Part shown: one piece after another, positions 9,891-24,360 of the stretch
Position numbering within the stretch: position 1 is the first letter of the stretch
Layout: the number at the start of each line of letters is the position of its first letter
DNA from: Centropus unirufus
Lineage: Eukaryota; Chordata; Aves; Cuculiformes; Centropidae
NCBI GenBank assembly: GCA_013397695.1
Contig: VYZI01000058.1
Coordinates: forward strand, 2,487,867 to 2,551,866
Direction: 5' to 3'
DNA length: 64,000 bases
Notes under the pieces: generated by a model
What the model saw: only the letters and a program-made list of their open reading frames with translations
What the model was told of the DNA's origin: nothing
Databases searched by the model: none
Made by a program: the position numbers and the translations under genes

Positions 9891-10600
9891 TCATAGAATC
9901 ATAAAATTGTGGAATAGTTTGGATTGGAAGTGGCTCATCTAAAGGTCATCTAGTCCAGCCCTCCTTGCAATTAGCAATGACATCATCAACTTGATCAGGT
10001 CGCTCAGAGAGAGCCCTGTCCAGTTTGACCTTGAATGTTTCCAGGGATGAGGCATCTACAACCTCTCTGGGCAACCTGTTCCAGTGTCTCACCACTCTCA
10101 TTGTAAAAAAAATCTTCCTTCTATGTAGTCTAAACCTACCCTCTTGTAGCTTAAAACCATTACTCCTTGTCCTATCTTAACAGGCCCTGCAAAAAAAAGT
10201 TTGTCCTCATCTTTCATGTAGGCCCCCTTTAAGTATTAAAGGCTGCAATAGGGTCTCCCTAGAGCCTTCTCTTCTCCAGGCTGAACAGGCCCAACTCAGT
10301 CAGGCTTTCCATAATGGAGAGATGTTCCACTCCCCTGATCAATTCTGTGGCCATCCTCTGGACCTTCTCCAACAGGTCCATGTCTTTCCTGTGTTGAGGG
10401 CTCCAGAGCTGGATGCAGGACTCCAGGTGGTGTTTCACCAGAAAACAGGGCCAGAATCACCTCCCTCAACCTGCTGGCCACACTTCTTTTGATGCAGCCC
10501 AGGATATAGTCGGACTACTGGGCTGTGAGCACACATTGCCATCTCACGTCTGGCTTTCATCCACTAGTACGCCCAAGTCCTTCTCAACAGGACTGCTCTC
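9891..10600 (-). mobile_element. CR1 LINE, long 3' portion, reverse orientation
   Basis: It starts with TCATAGAATCATAAAATTGT (the inverted 3' tail) and continues through CCAGGGATGAGGCATCTACA, CTGGGCAACCTGTTCCAGTG, GGGTCTCCCTAGAGCCTTCT and CTCTTCTCCAGGCTGAACAG to CCCAAGTCCTTCTCAACAGG, all recognisable reversed CR1 segments. At about 0.7 kb it is the longest CR1 in the window. The right boundary is approximate. Frames within it are relics. Confidence 0.9.
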
Positions 10601-13600
10601 AGGTTGGCCTACAGCCATTTGGAAGTGGGCAATCTAGCAGAGGGCTTCAGTCTGGATCTGGACCACAAGTCAATTTTTCCTTTGCCTTTTCCTGACAAAT
10701 GATCCCTCCCACAGGCAACTCTGCATTTTTTACAGTTTCTGGATCCCTCAGGGAGCAGTTGTCATGCACTGCCTCGTTGTAAGCCCAGGAACTAAGTGCA
10801 CGGCACCCAGCTGACCTTCCAGAGCTGGAGTCAGCGCACGGGTCCCTCAGTTAAGTCTCAGTAAAATACCCTACCCTCCCCAGACTTCATAAACCTCTGC
10901 TAAGCAGCAGTGGTCTGGACCCTCAGAGTCAGCTCTTGTGGTGCTCTCACTAATCAAATAACAACTGAGTAATAAAAATATTTGTTGTCTATCACGTAAA
11001 CACATAAGAATAATTTATTTACCCTTAACATAATGCATGAACTCTGCTTTTAACTAATATCAGCCTCAGTTATGTGGGAGACCTCAGAATGTTGTTCAAG
11101 AGATGAAAAACTACCAGGTTTTCACACTGTGCTGCCATCCACTACGCAGAGAGGAAATATATAGATGATGACATCTATTAATATACTGCAATTTTTGGTG
11201 ATGTTTCATATGCTTCGTTGGCACAAATTCTTTTGTGCAGGCATTTGCACCAAATTACAGCAACTTCAGTACATAAACAAAAAGAAAAATCACGAAGCCC
11301 TATGTTTCATCTGCAATGATCTTTGCTATTTCTATATCCTAATCAACACAGCCATTGCAAGTGTTTCTATAGCTGTCATCCCCACGTATGACTGCCTAAT
11401 TTTCCTTAAGCAGTCCTGTTTTCCAGGAACCTAAAAGGCTGATAAAGAAACTAAACTTAGTTACTGCCCTGTGGTCCTAAATCTCCTCAGTAAAAAGAAA
11501 GAACTCATCTTCACTGATGCTGACCTTCCATGTGTGCGCTTCAAAACCACTGGTCTGGCTTTCTGGAGTCCCTGAACTTCATTCTGAGAACCTCACCTCA
11601 TGAGTTATAAAATTATTTCAGTCCTGCCTTTTCCAGTCCAATGTATGGAAATTAGACAGAAGAACCCCTGCCCTATTAAGTCTAAGTTCAGGCTCTTACT
11701 ATATGAGTGTCAGAGGCAATGGAGGTGGGAGTCTGTGATGGTAGCCCTGGTCACAGGAGCCTGGCAAGTTCCCAGCAAATAAATTCAGACATCTACCTGG
11801 CTCAAAAAAAGTACAACTGCAGGAAATAAGGTTTGATGTCTTTGAAAGCCTTGTACCTGCTAACTGCTGCCAATGCATTCATTACACTCACTGAGTAAAG
11901 GCACCCGGCAGTAAGCTGTTCAGTGAGCAAGAGAACTAACACCTCTTGCTACTCTGCAGATTTGTGCCTCCTGCCCTTACACACAGATAAAGATACAGAT
12001 ACAAACACACACACAAACCCCTCCACCGCAAGGACTTCAACTCTCCCATCATGGCCTTTCCCTAACACATTTCAGCCCTTTCCTTACCATCACTTCACGT
12101 CCTCTGTCCCACCTCATCCGCAACGAGTTTGTCTAGGCCAGGTGCAGCACACCCTTATGCTCACTCACAACTACATCCTTACTAACTGGTAAACTTGCCA
12201 TTGCCCACCAGCATGTGTAAGGTCTGGGCTCTTGACTGATTGCCCTCCGTACAACAATGCTTTGGGATTCTCATCTGTACACAGCAACAGTGATAAATTT
12301 TCATCAAACTTCTACAAATCAAGACCCCTTAAAAACACAGCACCTTGGAAAATACAAATGAAGCAGGTTAAAGGATTCAAACTGCATTTATAGTGCAATA
12401 ACTTATGCTGTCCTGCCTTAGAAAGCTAAACCAAAATCAAATATCTACAGAGCAGCAATGCAGTTCCCAGATAGAATAATGTCCTCAAATACATCTGACA
12501 AAAATCAACACTTTTAATTAACTTTCTTCAGAAGACATCTCTCCTGCCTGTCTTTTTACCCAGAAAATATCCTTATCACAGGACTTTAGGCTAGAATAGT
12601 ATACATGGAGATGCAGAAGTCTGGTTTAAAACGACTCAGGAATAAATGGAAGACATAACAAGTATTTTTTAGGAGCTGTCTGCTGAGAAGACCATGTCAC
12701 TTTGCGGTCAGTTATTACTGAGTATTTATAACCCGAAATATGCAAGTCTAGCATCTATATATATAGAGAGACTCTCTTGGGGAAACTGGTGTCATTCTGC
12801 GGTTTCACTGTGCTGATGATTCATTCATACAACTCAAGATGCTGGAGCATAGCTGTGAAATTCCTAACTTGAAGTTAAGGCTTTTCCCCATATGTCTCAC
12901 TCATTGCTCATCTTATTAGATTGCTACTTCCCGAACTGCAGATACATGCAGCTGCTTTGCCACATTTGCATGAATTTTGCTCTCCTAGGACACCCCCAAA
13001 AAATAACCAAAATCTCAAGCAATGTTCTGGCAATTTCTTGTAGCAGAGGCTTCCAAAAGGCCTCCATAAGCAAGGTATGTCTGTTCAGTATCCCCAGTAT
13101 ATGGAAGGGGAAATGGAAATTTAGGGAACACTGTGTGGAGATAAGACCATTTCTATAAGGAACAGTTAGGATGCCAGCTTTTTCTGGTGAGTCCCATGTT
13201 TTACTGTCTGTTCTGGAGGAACTCATCCAAGTGCCTCAGTGTCTCATGATATTTGGCATCCAGGAACTGCACTCACATGTACGTAGCTATTTGTTCTGTT
13301 ATTCAGTTGGCTGAACCATATTCATATAATTAAAAATAGGAAAAAAATTCTCTGGTTAGCACAAGAATAAGGTGGTTATGTATTAAGAAATACTGAATGT
13401 TGAAAGCTGACTGGCAAGCAGATGCAAAGTAAACCACAACTATTGCACCAACACATGTTCTTGGGCTTATTGATATGGGCAAACCTGGTTTTAATAATTT
13501 TTAATGTCCTTGTGCCCAGTTTCCAGATGGGCTCATGAGGAGTATATAGATGGAGAAGGGATTAAAGAAGCTATGCAACTCTGAGAAACACCAAGTAGAT

Positions 13601-16143
13601 GAGACAGAAAGACTAAGCAGTTAGCCTGATGCACAACAGATGCCAAGAAAATAGGAATTTTCATGCTTATCAAGAAAAATAAGTGCTGCCTTACACCAAT
13701 TGTGTATGATGGACTGAGATAAACAGGAGGTGGACCAAGAGACTTATGTACTTCGTCATGAGTACTCATTTGGCCAGAGCGGCAACAGCTTTCTTATGGA
13801 TTGCTTCCCCACTGCCCCATGGGCTCCCGAGATTTCCACAAATCCTTTCACTGCGAAAGAATGCGCAGGCTACGAAGTATAATTACATCGTTCAAGAGCT
13901 GGGAGGGATGGGAAGGAGCAGACCTTTTCTGTAGAATTCAATAGGCTGCAAGGGACAAAGCAATGGCTAGAGAAGCTCGGGGCCAGCAGCAATGAGGCCA
14001 GAAGTACTTTGAGCAACAAGAGGTGCTTCACCTGCTCTCACCATGAATGGAGGTTGGGTTGACCAAGGGGGGTCTCCCTGCATCAGTCATCTGTGATGTA
14101 ACCATCACACCTACATTCACAATCCCCACCTGGGACACTGGAAGATCTTTATCTTGCTCACTAGGGTCGCACACAGTCTGCCAGCAGTAAATTGTCTGTG
14201 CACAAACACACAGACATAGACTGGTGAAACAAAGAAATTATTTCTAAAGAAGTCTGATTGGCTGGCTTTTTATTTAAGGGAGAAAGCCATTCTTGACCAC
14301 AGCCTACATGACATACAATGCAACGTGGGCACGCGGTGAAGGAGGATTGTTGCAAAGCCGAGTTTGTTGCAAGATTTAGAGCTGAAGTTCTATCTCCGTC
14401 CCTATACACTGGACTGGAGAGTGTACTCTAAACTGCTGGATAGCAGCAGCCCCTCCAACTTTACAGTAAAAGTGGGGAGAAAAAAATCACTGACTGCTCT
14501 TCATTCTGCCATCAATAAAATTATATGCTGAATGGTATTCATGGTGTATCGAACAGCAGCTTTGCTGTATAAAGTTTCAGAGGCTGATATTTACATTCTG
14601 CAAGCGAAATCCATAGGAACACTGCTGAAATGCAAGCATGAATGTGTATGTGCTGCTTTGCAAATCTACAGATGAGAACTGGCTAATCAAGTGGACTACA
14701 ACTTGCAGCTCAGCTTCTTGCTCAGATTGAGTAAGCCTACAATATACATGATCTATTCTGCCTCGGTGCTGGGCTTTAAGCAAAGCTGTAGCACTGACAC
14801 TCACTATGACACGGCTGACCACTGGGAGCTAATAGTTACAAGGACAGTGAGTGGACATTTCCCACAGTTATGGGATCTTCTCATACCACAGACAGTGAGT
14901 CAGTAGGGGCACTAGGGACATATTTTGAAACTTGGAAAAAAGTAAACCTGAAATTGCCGAGTAGACTTTTTTTCCCTCCACTTCCAAAATCACTGTTTGA
15001 TTGCAGCCATGATAAGTGTTTTTATAGATGAAGCAACTTAATGTGCTATATGGGCTTGCATGTGAGAAGTGTAGAGAGATTTAAAAACATCGAGAGTTGC
15101 TAGCATCAAGAGCTGCCTGAAAGAAAACGAGACAAGATGGACTTGTTTTGGATCAGTGGTATAATGGAAGAGGGAACTGCAAATAAAGGAATGATAAATA
15201 AGTAGATGCAAAAGATATTACCTCTCAAGGATGGGAGAAAGCTCAACGTATTTGAAAACAGGAATTAGGAGAAATCAAGTTGATTCAGAAGAAAAAGATT
15301 CAATCCCAACTTCACCATTATCCTCCTAAAGACAAGTTGCAAGAGCAACCTAAAGTGATGCAGCAAGATAATATTTTCTTACAATAAAGTTAGCATCAGT
15401 GTTAGGCTTAGTCTTTCGTTTTACCTTCTATTCATTTGCTCGGCTGGTGCATGGATACTGAAGCAATGAATAAAGATTTTGAATGATTCATCCATGTTAA
15501 TGAACTCATTTGTTTTAATAAAAACAGTTACCATCAGCTGAGCTCAGAGGAGTCTGTTATAGTCATAATGGCTAACCCCAGAACAGGAGTACAGATACAT
15601 ACAAGGTAGCAAAAAGAAGCTTAGGAGGATTTCAGACTTCAGAAGCATCAAACTAAGCCTTTCTTCGGCACACGATGTTCTGTACCAGCTGAAAAGGGAA
15701 CTAATTTCAATAGCTGGTTTTGAAAGACTGTAAGGATTTTAAACATGATGGGAAGCCAAGACAATATTTAACATTATTTGTTGAAATCATTGTTATCAAT
15801 TTTATTTTGAAAAGAAAAAGAAGGAATTTTAATTGCAATATAGCTTTACTATGCAAATTTTCTTTAATCGCTAGCTAGAATAGTGTTCATTTGAACAGTT
15901 AATTTGAATTAGAGAGAACCTAGCATGAGGGTTTACCATTTACAGGGGAAATTGGCTAATTTTAATGACATATTGCAAGAAAATGGTAGATTTTCTTCCT
16001 TCAAAACATCACTGGATTGAGAGCTTTCTTCCCAGCAAAACTGAGATCCCTGTTGGTCCATCTGGCTGTAGCTTCCAGGATCTGTTAGCTCAGAAGCACT
16101 TATAATACTGGGAACCCAGCAGAGCCCTGCACTTACTTTAAAG

Positions 16144-16204
16144 GCAGGCCAGCAAACCTCATCTTCTCATAAGGACAGCTCATCAAATCTGATCTTCTCA
16201 TAAG
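16144..16204 (+). repeat. Imperfect direct repeat (~30 bp x2)
   Basis: CATCTTCTCATAAG and TGATCTTCTCATAAG recur, each preceded by a CAGC-AA-type segment, consistent with a small local duplication. Confidence 0.5.
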
Positions 16205-18631
16205 TTCTGAGCCATCCCCCTTGTCTTCACATAAAGCTGAAAGTTCTCAGGACCTTTACAAGTTACTATTTTTATTTATGTACAAGTTCTTGTGAGTAGC
16301 TGTCATAGGGAGAGTGGTTTCAGCAGGATATATGAATAATTGATAACAGCTTTTGGCTTGATACCATAGTTACCAGAACAAAATAAAAAGAAAAAGGGGA
16401 AACTGAATTTAATCGTGTAATACCATAATGATATGGCAGGACAGTTTGGAAATTTCAGCCATCTTTGGCTTCCATGAAGCTGCAAATGAACAACTCTGCA
16501 CAGCCAGGACTCAGCACTCAGGAATAGTGTCCCTGGCTGCTCCTCAGTAATTCAGATCTGATGCTGGTTTCATGGAATGTTTATGAAACTGACCTGAGAT
16601 GAGAGGATTGCAACTACATGTACATGCAGAAGTCACAGGATCATTTTCTGGATTTTAAGATATCCAAGAGAAAACCTGGAGATAAGGAATAAGCAAGAAC
16701 ACATATATCAGTGGTAATTTTTAGACTCATTAGAAACTCTATCTTTCAATACACAGTTCAAGAGAAAGGAAGGAAAAAATATTTAGAGAAATAGGCGAGT
16801 ACATGGAGAAACATAGAGGCTGCCACCTGCTGAGTAGAAAGGGTTGTATTCCCATTACAAAGTCCCAAAAGAGTGGTGGAAATGAAAGCCCTGCGAGGTT
16901 TCTGTTCTTCCCCTGCTGTCTTTTTATCATCGCTCCATGTGAAGTGGAACAGCTACAGGATGCTGGCTGTGCTCATCAGGGACACCAGAGTGATCTGACC
17001 AAAACCTTTAATGTAAACTAGAAGTTTCAGGAAACTTAAAACTATTTCACAGTAAAATACCAGCCAGAAAATGTTTACTTATTAATAACACAGTTAATGA
17101 ATTTTAGTGAAGTCTACATAGTGAGGTACTGAGAACCAGATTAAAAAATATTTTGATTATATAGTTCTACAGTATTAAAAAATTCAGCAGCAGCAGGGCT
17201 GCGGTTTTTTAGGTCAAAATCCAATAACACGTTTGCTGATGGTACCATGGGTATCAGAGATTGACATCCTCTTGCAAGGCTTCTGCGGCTAAGTATTTTT
17301 GAGGAACTAGGATGCCATGCTCAAGAGGTTGCCCAGACCATTTGTCTCTTTGTCTTAGGATAAATATTCTTCTTTGCTTTCCAGAATCACTACTTTAATA
17401 GAAGATAAGGATTTTCTAGTATACCCACAAATCATCAAATTATCCTTATTTCTGAAGACTTGGTGGAACAGAGGAAAGGTCTGAAATTTTCTGGCACTGC
17501 AGTCTGCCAAAAGGAAACGCACAGTGTTTTGCTAACGATGCAGACACCTGTTTCAGTACTCTACTTGAACAAGAGTTTCAAAACCACACAATGTTGTAAT
17601 AAAGAGAAGTGCCTGCCAGAGCCGTTCCTTGAGGCTGTGCTTTTTGAGAAGATGAAGAAACAGCACTTTGAGGAAAAGATTCTTTTCGTGTACTAAGTTT
17701 GATGGTTTTTGTAACAGAGATTTTGGATGTACAGAAGAAATAACAGACTAAATAGGCTGTGCTTTAAACAGAACTTACGCCTGACTCAGAATCTGTCATG
17801 GGTAAATTAACAAGTCGCTTTGGGATCAGCTGTTTCATGGGCAGCAAATCAAATGCAGGGCTTGCAAACCCTATAGTATTTTATGCATATTATCAAGACC
17901 TTTTCTGAAAAAGATTTTTCTAGACAGGACAGCTTTACTTCAAGTAAAGCTGATTCATCTGCACCCTGAGACAAGATCTGCTCTGCCACTAAGGCATATT
18001 TTTGTCCACCTCTTAGCCTGCTCTCCTCCATAGCCCTTATCTCTCTGCAGACTTCTGTCCTCCCAGCGTGCTTTTATCAGTCACGCCCAGGCTGCTACAA
18101 CTAGATCACATACTGAGATGGGAACTTCGTTATCTTTTGCTATTAAAAGAAGCTTTATTTTTCACAGAGGTAAGTTTCATACTGATACAGCCAAAGTAAA
18201 AGGTAGGCCATGAGTGGAAGTGGGGCCAGGACATGGAAGACAGACAGAGCGTTACTAGGAGAGACTTTTTTATCCACGAAGGCTGCCCACCTCACAGCCA
18301 GTGGTTCTCATGATATGAAGAGGTGTCTCAGCGCTATTCAGCATTGACCACAGGACCCTCTCTTTACTCTTCTGTCCTACAAATGCACATTTCATTGCTT
18401 ACCTCTGTACACTTCTGTACACACTACCGTTTACTCAGAAAACAGGTCTTTTTCATGAGAGGAAGACACATGCATATATATACATCCATGTGAAAAAGCT
18501 TCTTCATAAATAATCCACTGGAAAACACTTCCAGATCTAAAGACCCTGTGATCCTTCACAGGCCCAGAAGTCAGGGACTCAGGCTTGTAGCATCACAGAG
18601 GAATATACGTGACAAATGGATAATACAAAAC

Positions 18632-19095
18632 CATAAGAACATCAAAGCACTCACAATAGGCCAAACTAAAAGCCCACATAGCACCTGCTCTTGACAGTAG
18701 CCTGCAGATGATATTTAAGGAGATGTAAGAACATGGCACATGCATTGTAACCTTTCCCCTTTTTATTTGCTGGCAAATAGCAATTAAGGTCTCTCAGAGA
18801 CTTCAGAGAGAGTTGATCCCAACACCATCTGGAATACCTTCAGCCTCTACCACACCCTGTGGCAAAGAGTTCCATGGTTTAAATATATTCTTGATGTAAA
18901 AGTACTAGTCCTTTTTGTATATTTTAAATGCACTGTCTGATAATTTCATGGGTTGCCATCCTTAGCCAGTGGTGAGAGTCAGTAAACCCACATTCCCTCT
19001 TCACCTCTTGCATACCACATCAGACCTTTAGCCTTGACCATATCCTCCAACTTCGGACTCTTCTCTGTGCTATCAAGTATTTAATCTGGCTGTAG
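18632..19095 (-). mobile_element. Ancient, highly diverged CR1-like LINE, reverse orientation
   Basis: The segments CATAAGAACATCAAAGCACT, AGGCCAAACTAAAAGCCCAC, TGGCAAAGAGTTCCATGG, TTTCATGGGTTGCC and TCCAACTTCGGACTCTTCTC follow the order of the old CR1 lineages common in turtles and crocodilians (gccatactgggtcagacc, tggcaaggagttccacag, ...). Divergence is much greater than in the other CR1 copies here. Recognition is from memory of the repeat layout, so confidence is moderate. Confidence 0.6.
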
Positions 19096-20674
19096 ATAAT
19101 GCGACTTCAGGTCCTGTCATTCTTGGTGTCTGTGTGTGTACATATTGTAATTTTATACTCCTCTTGAGCTAGGATGGACAGAACTACATGTATGCATAAT
19201 ATGAACTTTAAAAGCTCTGTAATAATATTTTCTGTTGTGCCCTTTATTCTCGTCCTTCCAGTTGAATCCAGTAGCATGCAGCCCCTAAAGTCTAGCCGTG
19301 TCTAGTCACAAACAACTTCCTGTTTGCCAGTGTGTCTTAGTGCTGGGCAAAGGCAATTTATTGCACTTTCCCTGTCATGCATCATCATCATCTACTGAGT
19401 GGGTCAGCAAATTACAGGCAGCAAATTTGCAAAGAGTAAAGTCTACATGCAGGAGTTCTCACGGTGGCATGCCATTGCAGCAAGATTTTCTCACAGTCCA
19501 AGGCAAGTGGCTTTTGATGTAATGGAGGTCTTTCCCTGCCATCCCATCCCTCCAACTTCCAAGCGTATGCCCCCATGCCTCTTTTTTTTTTTTTGACCCT
19601 TCTCCAGAGGTATCATTAGCTAATTGCTTACAACTTTCTCATTAGCTTCAGATTCAGCTGTTCACCAAGACCACAAAGTCTTAGAGAACTTTTTCTATGC
19701 AAGGAAGCAGAATTTTTAAAAGGTACCCATTTGCAGGAGTGGTGGATTTGCAGGAATAGCATAGGTGGGCCTAAAATGCCCTATGTTTTCTAGGGCACTG
19801 TGCAGAAATTGCATAGGTTTCCTGAAAACATCCAGCACAGCGCTGGAGCAATGCTTGATGAGACAGCTGACTGGAACTCACTGCAATTATCGGCAATCTT
19901 TGTTCATGTGGGACATAGTGAAATGAAACCTATAGACACAGATTGCAGAACAAAGTGTACTATACGTGCACTACTCAACCACACGGAGCTCCAGCACAAT
20001 CGTGCAGCTGAAAATGTAGATATGCCTGTAAAGTTAACCTTATGTTTGAGAAAAATTCATCCTTTGCATATGTTTTGTGCTGAACCTCATGCTTCGCACT
20101 CCGGCTCGTGAAATTGTAGGTCTCAGGTTTTGTAGACAAGTGAGGTAGCAGCAAAATACCTAGAGTTCTCTGTACCAAAAGCATCCCATAACTACTAAAA
20201 TACTAGGAGGGCACGCTTGTGAAATAAGACCCTGTGACCGTGTTTACTTAGGCAACATCTCCGTGCAAGTATTCATTGATCTGTTGTTCCTGGGGGCCAT
20301 CCCAGATTGCGTGGCGCCTGCCCTGTTCCGGAAGGATTGCCCCACACTGAGAGGCTTCAACTTGCTTCCTCTTTACAAATTTGATTTTGACTAGTTTGCT
20401 GCTCACTTGACAACAAAAAGCTGAACGTGGCTGAACTGGTCCAGTTTTCAACCAGAGCAAGTCAGCACTGCTGAGGAATGAGAGGGAAACACACATGAAC
20501 GATCACAATTTGCTTCTCAAAATATATCCTGGAAGGTAACATGTAAATGGACCTTAAAGTCACTCGTGTCTTTAAGTTTAATGTGGCCTGTTGTACATTT
20601 TCAAATTTTTCTGCAGTCCCTAACATCCGGGAGTTTCGGAATTCTGGCTTAAATTACTAATTATGACATTCCGC

Positions 20675-20940
20675 AGGACGTAATGGCTTTAAATTGGAAG
20701 GGGAAAGGTTTAGATTAGACATTAGGAAGAAATTCTTCACAATGAAGGTGGTGAGGCACTGGCATAGGTTGCCCAGGGAAGCTGTGGATGCCCCCACCCT
20801 GGAAGTGTTCAAGGCCAGGTTGGATGGGGCCTTGAGCAGCCTGGTCTACTAGGGGGTGCTCCTGCCCATGGAAGCATGGTCAGAACTGGATGATCTTTAA
20901 GGTCCCCTCCATCCCAAACCATTCTACGATTCCATGATCT
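20675..20940 (+). mobile_element. CR1 LINE, 5'-truncated, forward
   Basis: GTTTAGATTAGACATTAGGA, GTTGCCCAGGGAAGCTGTGG, AAGGCCAGGTTGGATGGGG and GAACTGGATGATCTTTAAGG lead to the tail CATTCTACGATTCCATGAT. It looks less diverged than the copy at 5459, so probably the youngest CR1 in the window. Confidence 0.93.
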
Positions 20941-23868
20941 GTTAGACTAACATTTTCTGCATGTTTTTCCTCCTAAAAAATGCAACAAGAGATTCATTCC
21001 ACGTTATGGGATGCTTCCAAGCTGCATTTCTCCAATTTTGTTGGATGTGGGAAGTGTTTCCTTTTGATTACCTCAGCCATCCCTGCCTTCCACACAAAAG
21101 TACAGAGCCATGGCACAGTTGTTAATGTGAACGGCAGGCACATTACTATCACCCTAAATATGACCCAGAGCTTCAATTAGCTAGACTAGGTGGTAGCATC
21201 ATGTGTCGAACATAATAATGTAGCAAGGCAGAATGTTGTTTTCTTCACAAAAATTGTACATGGAGATTCATATACAACATTTCCCACCAGCAGCTGGAGT
21301 TGAAGGAATATACTGTTCCATAATGATTCCTGCTGGCAAAGTTAAGCATGCTAAATCACTGCCGTACATCCATCCACATATAGCTGTGATACAGCAGGGA
21401 AGGCAGATGCAGAAGAGGACGCATAGCGTGTTTAGTCAAGCCAGTACTTCACTCATCTCTCAGCCGTGGTTCTCCACTCCACTCTTCAGTTTTGGGTTTT
21501 GTTTTTGTCATTGGACTCTTCACTCCAAGTCTGAATACCTGCTACAAAATTAACATTTTTCCAATGGGTCGTCTTGCACTTCTTTGTGCACTGTCAATTT
21601 GGGGTTTTTTTTTTTGTAAAATCTTTGATCAGCATTTCAACAAAAAGAAGCCATGTATAATTTCTGCTAAAAATTATACAGCTCCTTTCCCCATTTGTGA
21701 TACACACTAAATAATTGTTTTCTCATGTATCCACATTTTCTTTTCCGCAGCACTAGAGAATGAAACAAGTTAAAATATTTTGCTATTTGAATATTAAAGA
21801 GAAACACTTTACATCAAATATGGCCCTACTCATTTAAGAAAACAAACAAAAAAAAATTGGTTTCATTAAGGTTTTTTACAGCTCTTTCATTCAGAGTTAG
21901 CAGTGCTCAGTTGAAGGCCATTCTCCTTCTCTGGTTCATCTATCTACCAGAAAGACAGCTGGCACCCGTCTGTCTGTGGACAAGGCTGTTTACAGGCCTA
22001 ACTTAACTAGCTGGTTTTAGCTGCTTGTTCCCTCCTCTCCTCCTCATATGATACACTATTTGTGCCAAGGATGCCATACTTTTCTTCAAACATACCTCAA
22101 ATACTTGACTTTAAAAAAAGAATTCCCAACAGTGATCAAATAAATAGATTTCAGTCCATCAGTTTAATTAAGTCCCAACTCACCAGCACATACCAGAGGG
22201 GAAGTAGTCCATTCATGTATCCCCCTACTCCCACATCTTTGTTAAACAGAGACAACACAAACTGAGGCATTTATCCTAAATGACCTCTAACCTTGGTACT
22301 GAGAAAATCTGTATCTGACCATGACTCAGGACTACTTGTCTCAGTGTTGGCAACAGCCAAAAGGGAAAACCTCAGTCGACCATAGCCAAACGGTTTTGAT
22401 CCTCAAATCTAGCTGTTGTGTAGTGCAAACAATTCAAACCTCTTCTCTCAATGAGTAAAAGTCTATATTTCTAGACAGAAAAATATTTAGGCACTGTTTT
22501 AATTTTTCTGCAATATTTTTCATATCAAAAGAAAGCTTAGTATCATCTTGCAATAAAAAAGCAATGTAAAACTATAAAATTACAGCAATATAAAAAGTGC
22601 AAACTATGTGAAAAGCCACTGACATACTTCTGCTGTTCTGAGATTAACTTGTGGAATTCTACACTCATGTTTTATAGCACTTGAGAAAATAAAAAGAGAC
22701 ATGGAGATCAGAAATTTAACCTAGAACAAAATACAAGACCATTGTAGTTCAAGGGGACCCCTTTGGTAATTGATAGCAAAATGGACTACAAACCACCTCT
22801 TTTGAATCATGAAGAAATCCAACTACCAAGGCATTCTGCCCAAAACACAAAGGGTTTGTCAATGTCTGGGTGCCATAGTACACTGTGAACAGCACATCAC
22901 GCCAATACATGAAGGAGCTACCTGCTGTCCTCGGCAAGATTAGACACCATGCCTTTCCAGACTGGATGGATCTGACACTCACATCATACTCAGCCTACTT
23001 CAGTTGAGTATTTCAAGTGCAGTGATGTGAGAATTTTAATCGCTTAACAGATGAAGGTGCCAAAAAGGGTTCCTAACATTTAAATGATAGCACTTAAACA
23101 AAGCCTTTCTCTCATTTTGAGGGTTGGTTTGGATTTTTTGAATGGACAAAAAGAAGAACCCAAAGGAGAAATTAAAAGGATCTCAGACAAATATGAAGGG
23201 AAAAATAGCAAGGATTCACAGGTGAGTTTGCATGTTCAACAGCTTTACCTCTTGAGATTTTCTGCCAAAATACATCTTGAAAGCATAGAGTAAGGAGATG
23301 ACTACTTTCCATCTACAGAGCTAAGACTGTACATTTCAGATGTGCTGTATTTCTGCTGGGAAAGGATTTTTCCCTGCTACTGGTTACTAGAAGTTTACCT
23401 GAATTAATCATCAAAGCTGTAGTACAACAGTAACTTCAAAAGTCCTTTTAGAAAAAGTGTCTCTACTTTAGGAAAACCACAACAGAAATCCCAATTGCTA
23501 GAAATATTGGAACTGCTTTCTGACTGTGGATAAATAAAATTCTGGAGACCTGCTTAGAGCATGTTTAAATGTAAAAATCTTATGAGTGTGAGAAGAAACA
23601 CAATTATCATTAAAACTTTCCGAGACTCACATCCTCTTTGTACGTGCATGCTACAAACACCATACACACGGAATACAAAACCATCAACCTCAAGCGGCTA
23701 TCAAGTCTCCATGGCCTGAGTGAAAACTCTCACTATCAAATAGCAATGAAATGTTCTTTATGTGAGATGTGAACCCTTCTAGACTGTAGCTTGAAGCCGA
23801 CTGTCTTAATGTGCTCATCAAAAAATGTGAAAATTAGTGAAATATTGGCAACATGCAGAGCACTCACT

Positions 23869-24360
23869 AGAATAATAGAATCATTTACTTTGGAAAAGAC
23901 TTCTAACATCATGAAGTCCAACCCTCAACCTAATGCTGCCAAGTCCACCACTAAACCATGTCACTAAGCACCACATCTACATCACTTTTAAATACCTCCA
24001 GGGATGTTGACTCAACCACTCCCCTGGGCACCCTGATCCAATGCCTGACAATCCTTCCAGTGAATAATTTTTTTCCTAATATCTCATCTAAACCTTCCCT
24101 GGCACAACTTGAAGCCGTTTTCTCCAATTCTATTGCTTGCTGAGAGAAGAGACCAACACCTACCCAGCTACAACCTACTTTGGGGTAATTCTAGAGAGTG
24201 ATAAATTCTCCCTTCAGCCTAATTTTCTCCAAACTAAACAACTGTAATTCCCCCAGATACTCCTCATAAGACTTGCACTCTAGGCCTTTTACCACCTTCT
24301 TTGGACACTCTCCAGCACCTCAATACCTTGTAGTGAGGGATCCAAAAGATACTGCAAGAA
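23869..24360 (-). mobile_element. CR1 LINE, reverse orientation
   Basis: It begins AGAATAATAGAATCATTTAC and continues with CTCCAGGGATGTTGACTCAA, CACTCCCCTGGGCACCCTGA and TTGGACACTCTCCAGCACCT, typical reversed CR1 3' segments. The right boundary is approximate. Confidence 0.85.
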
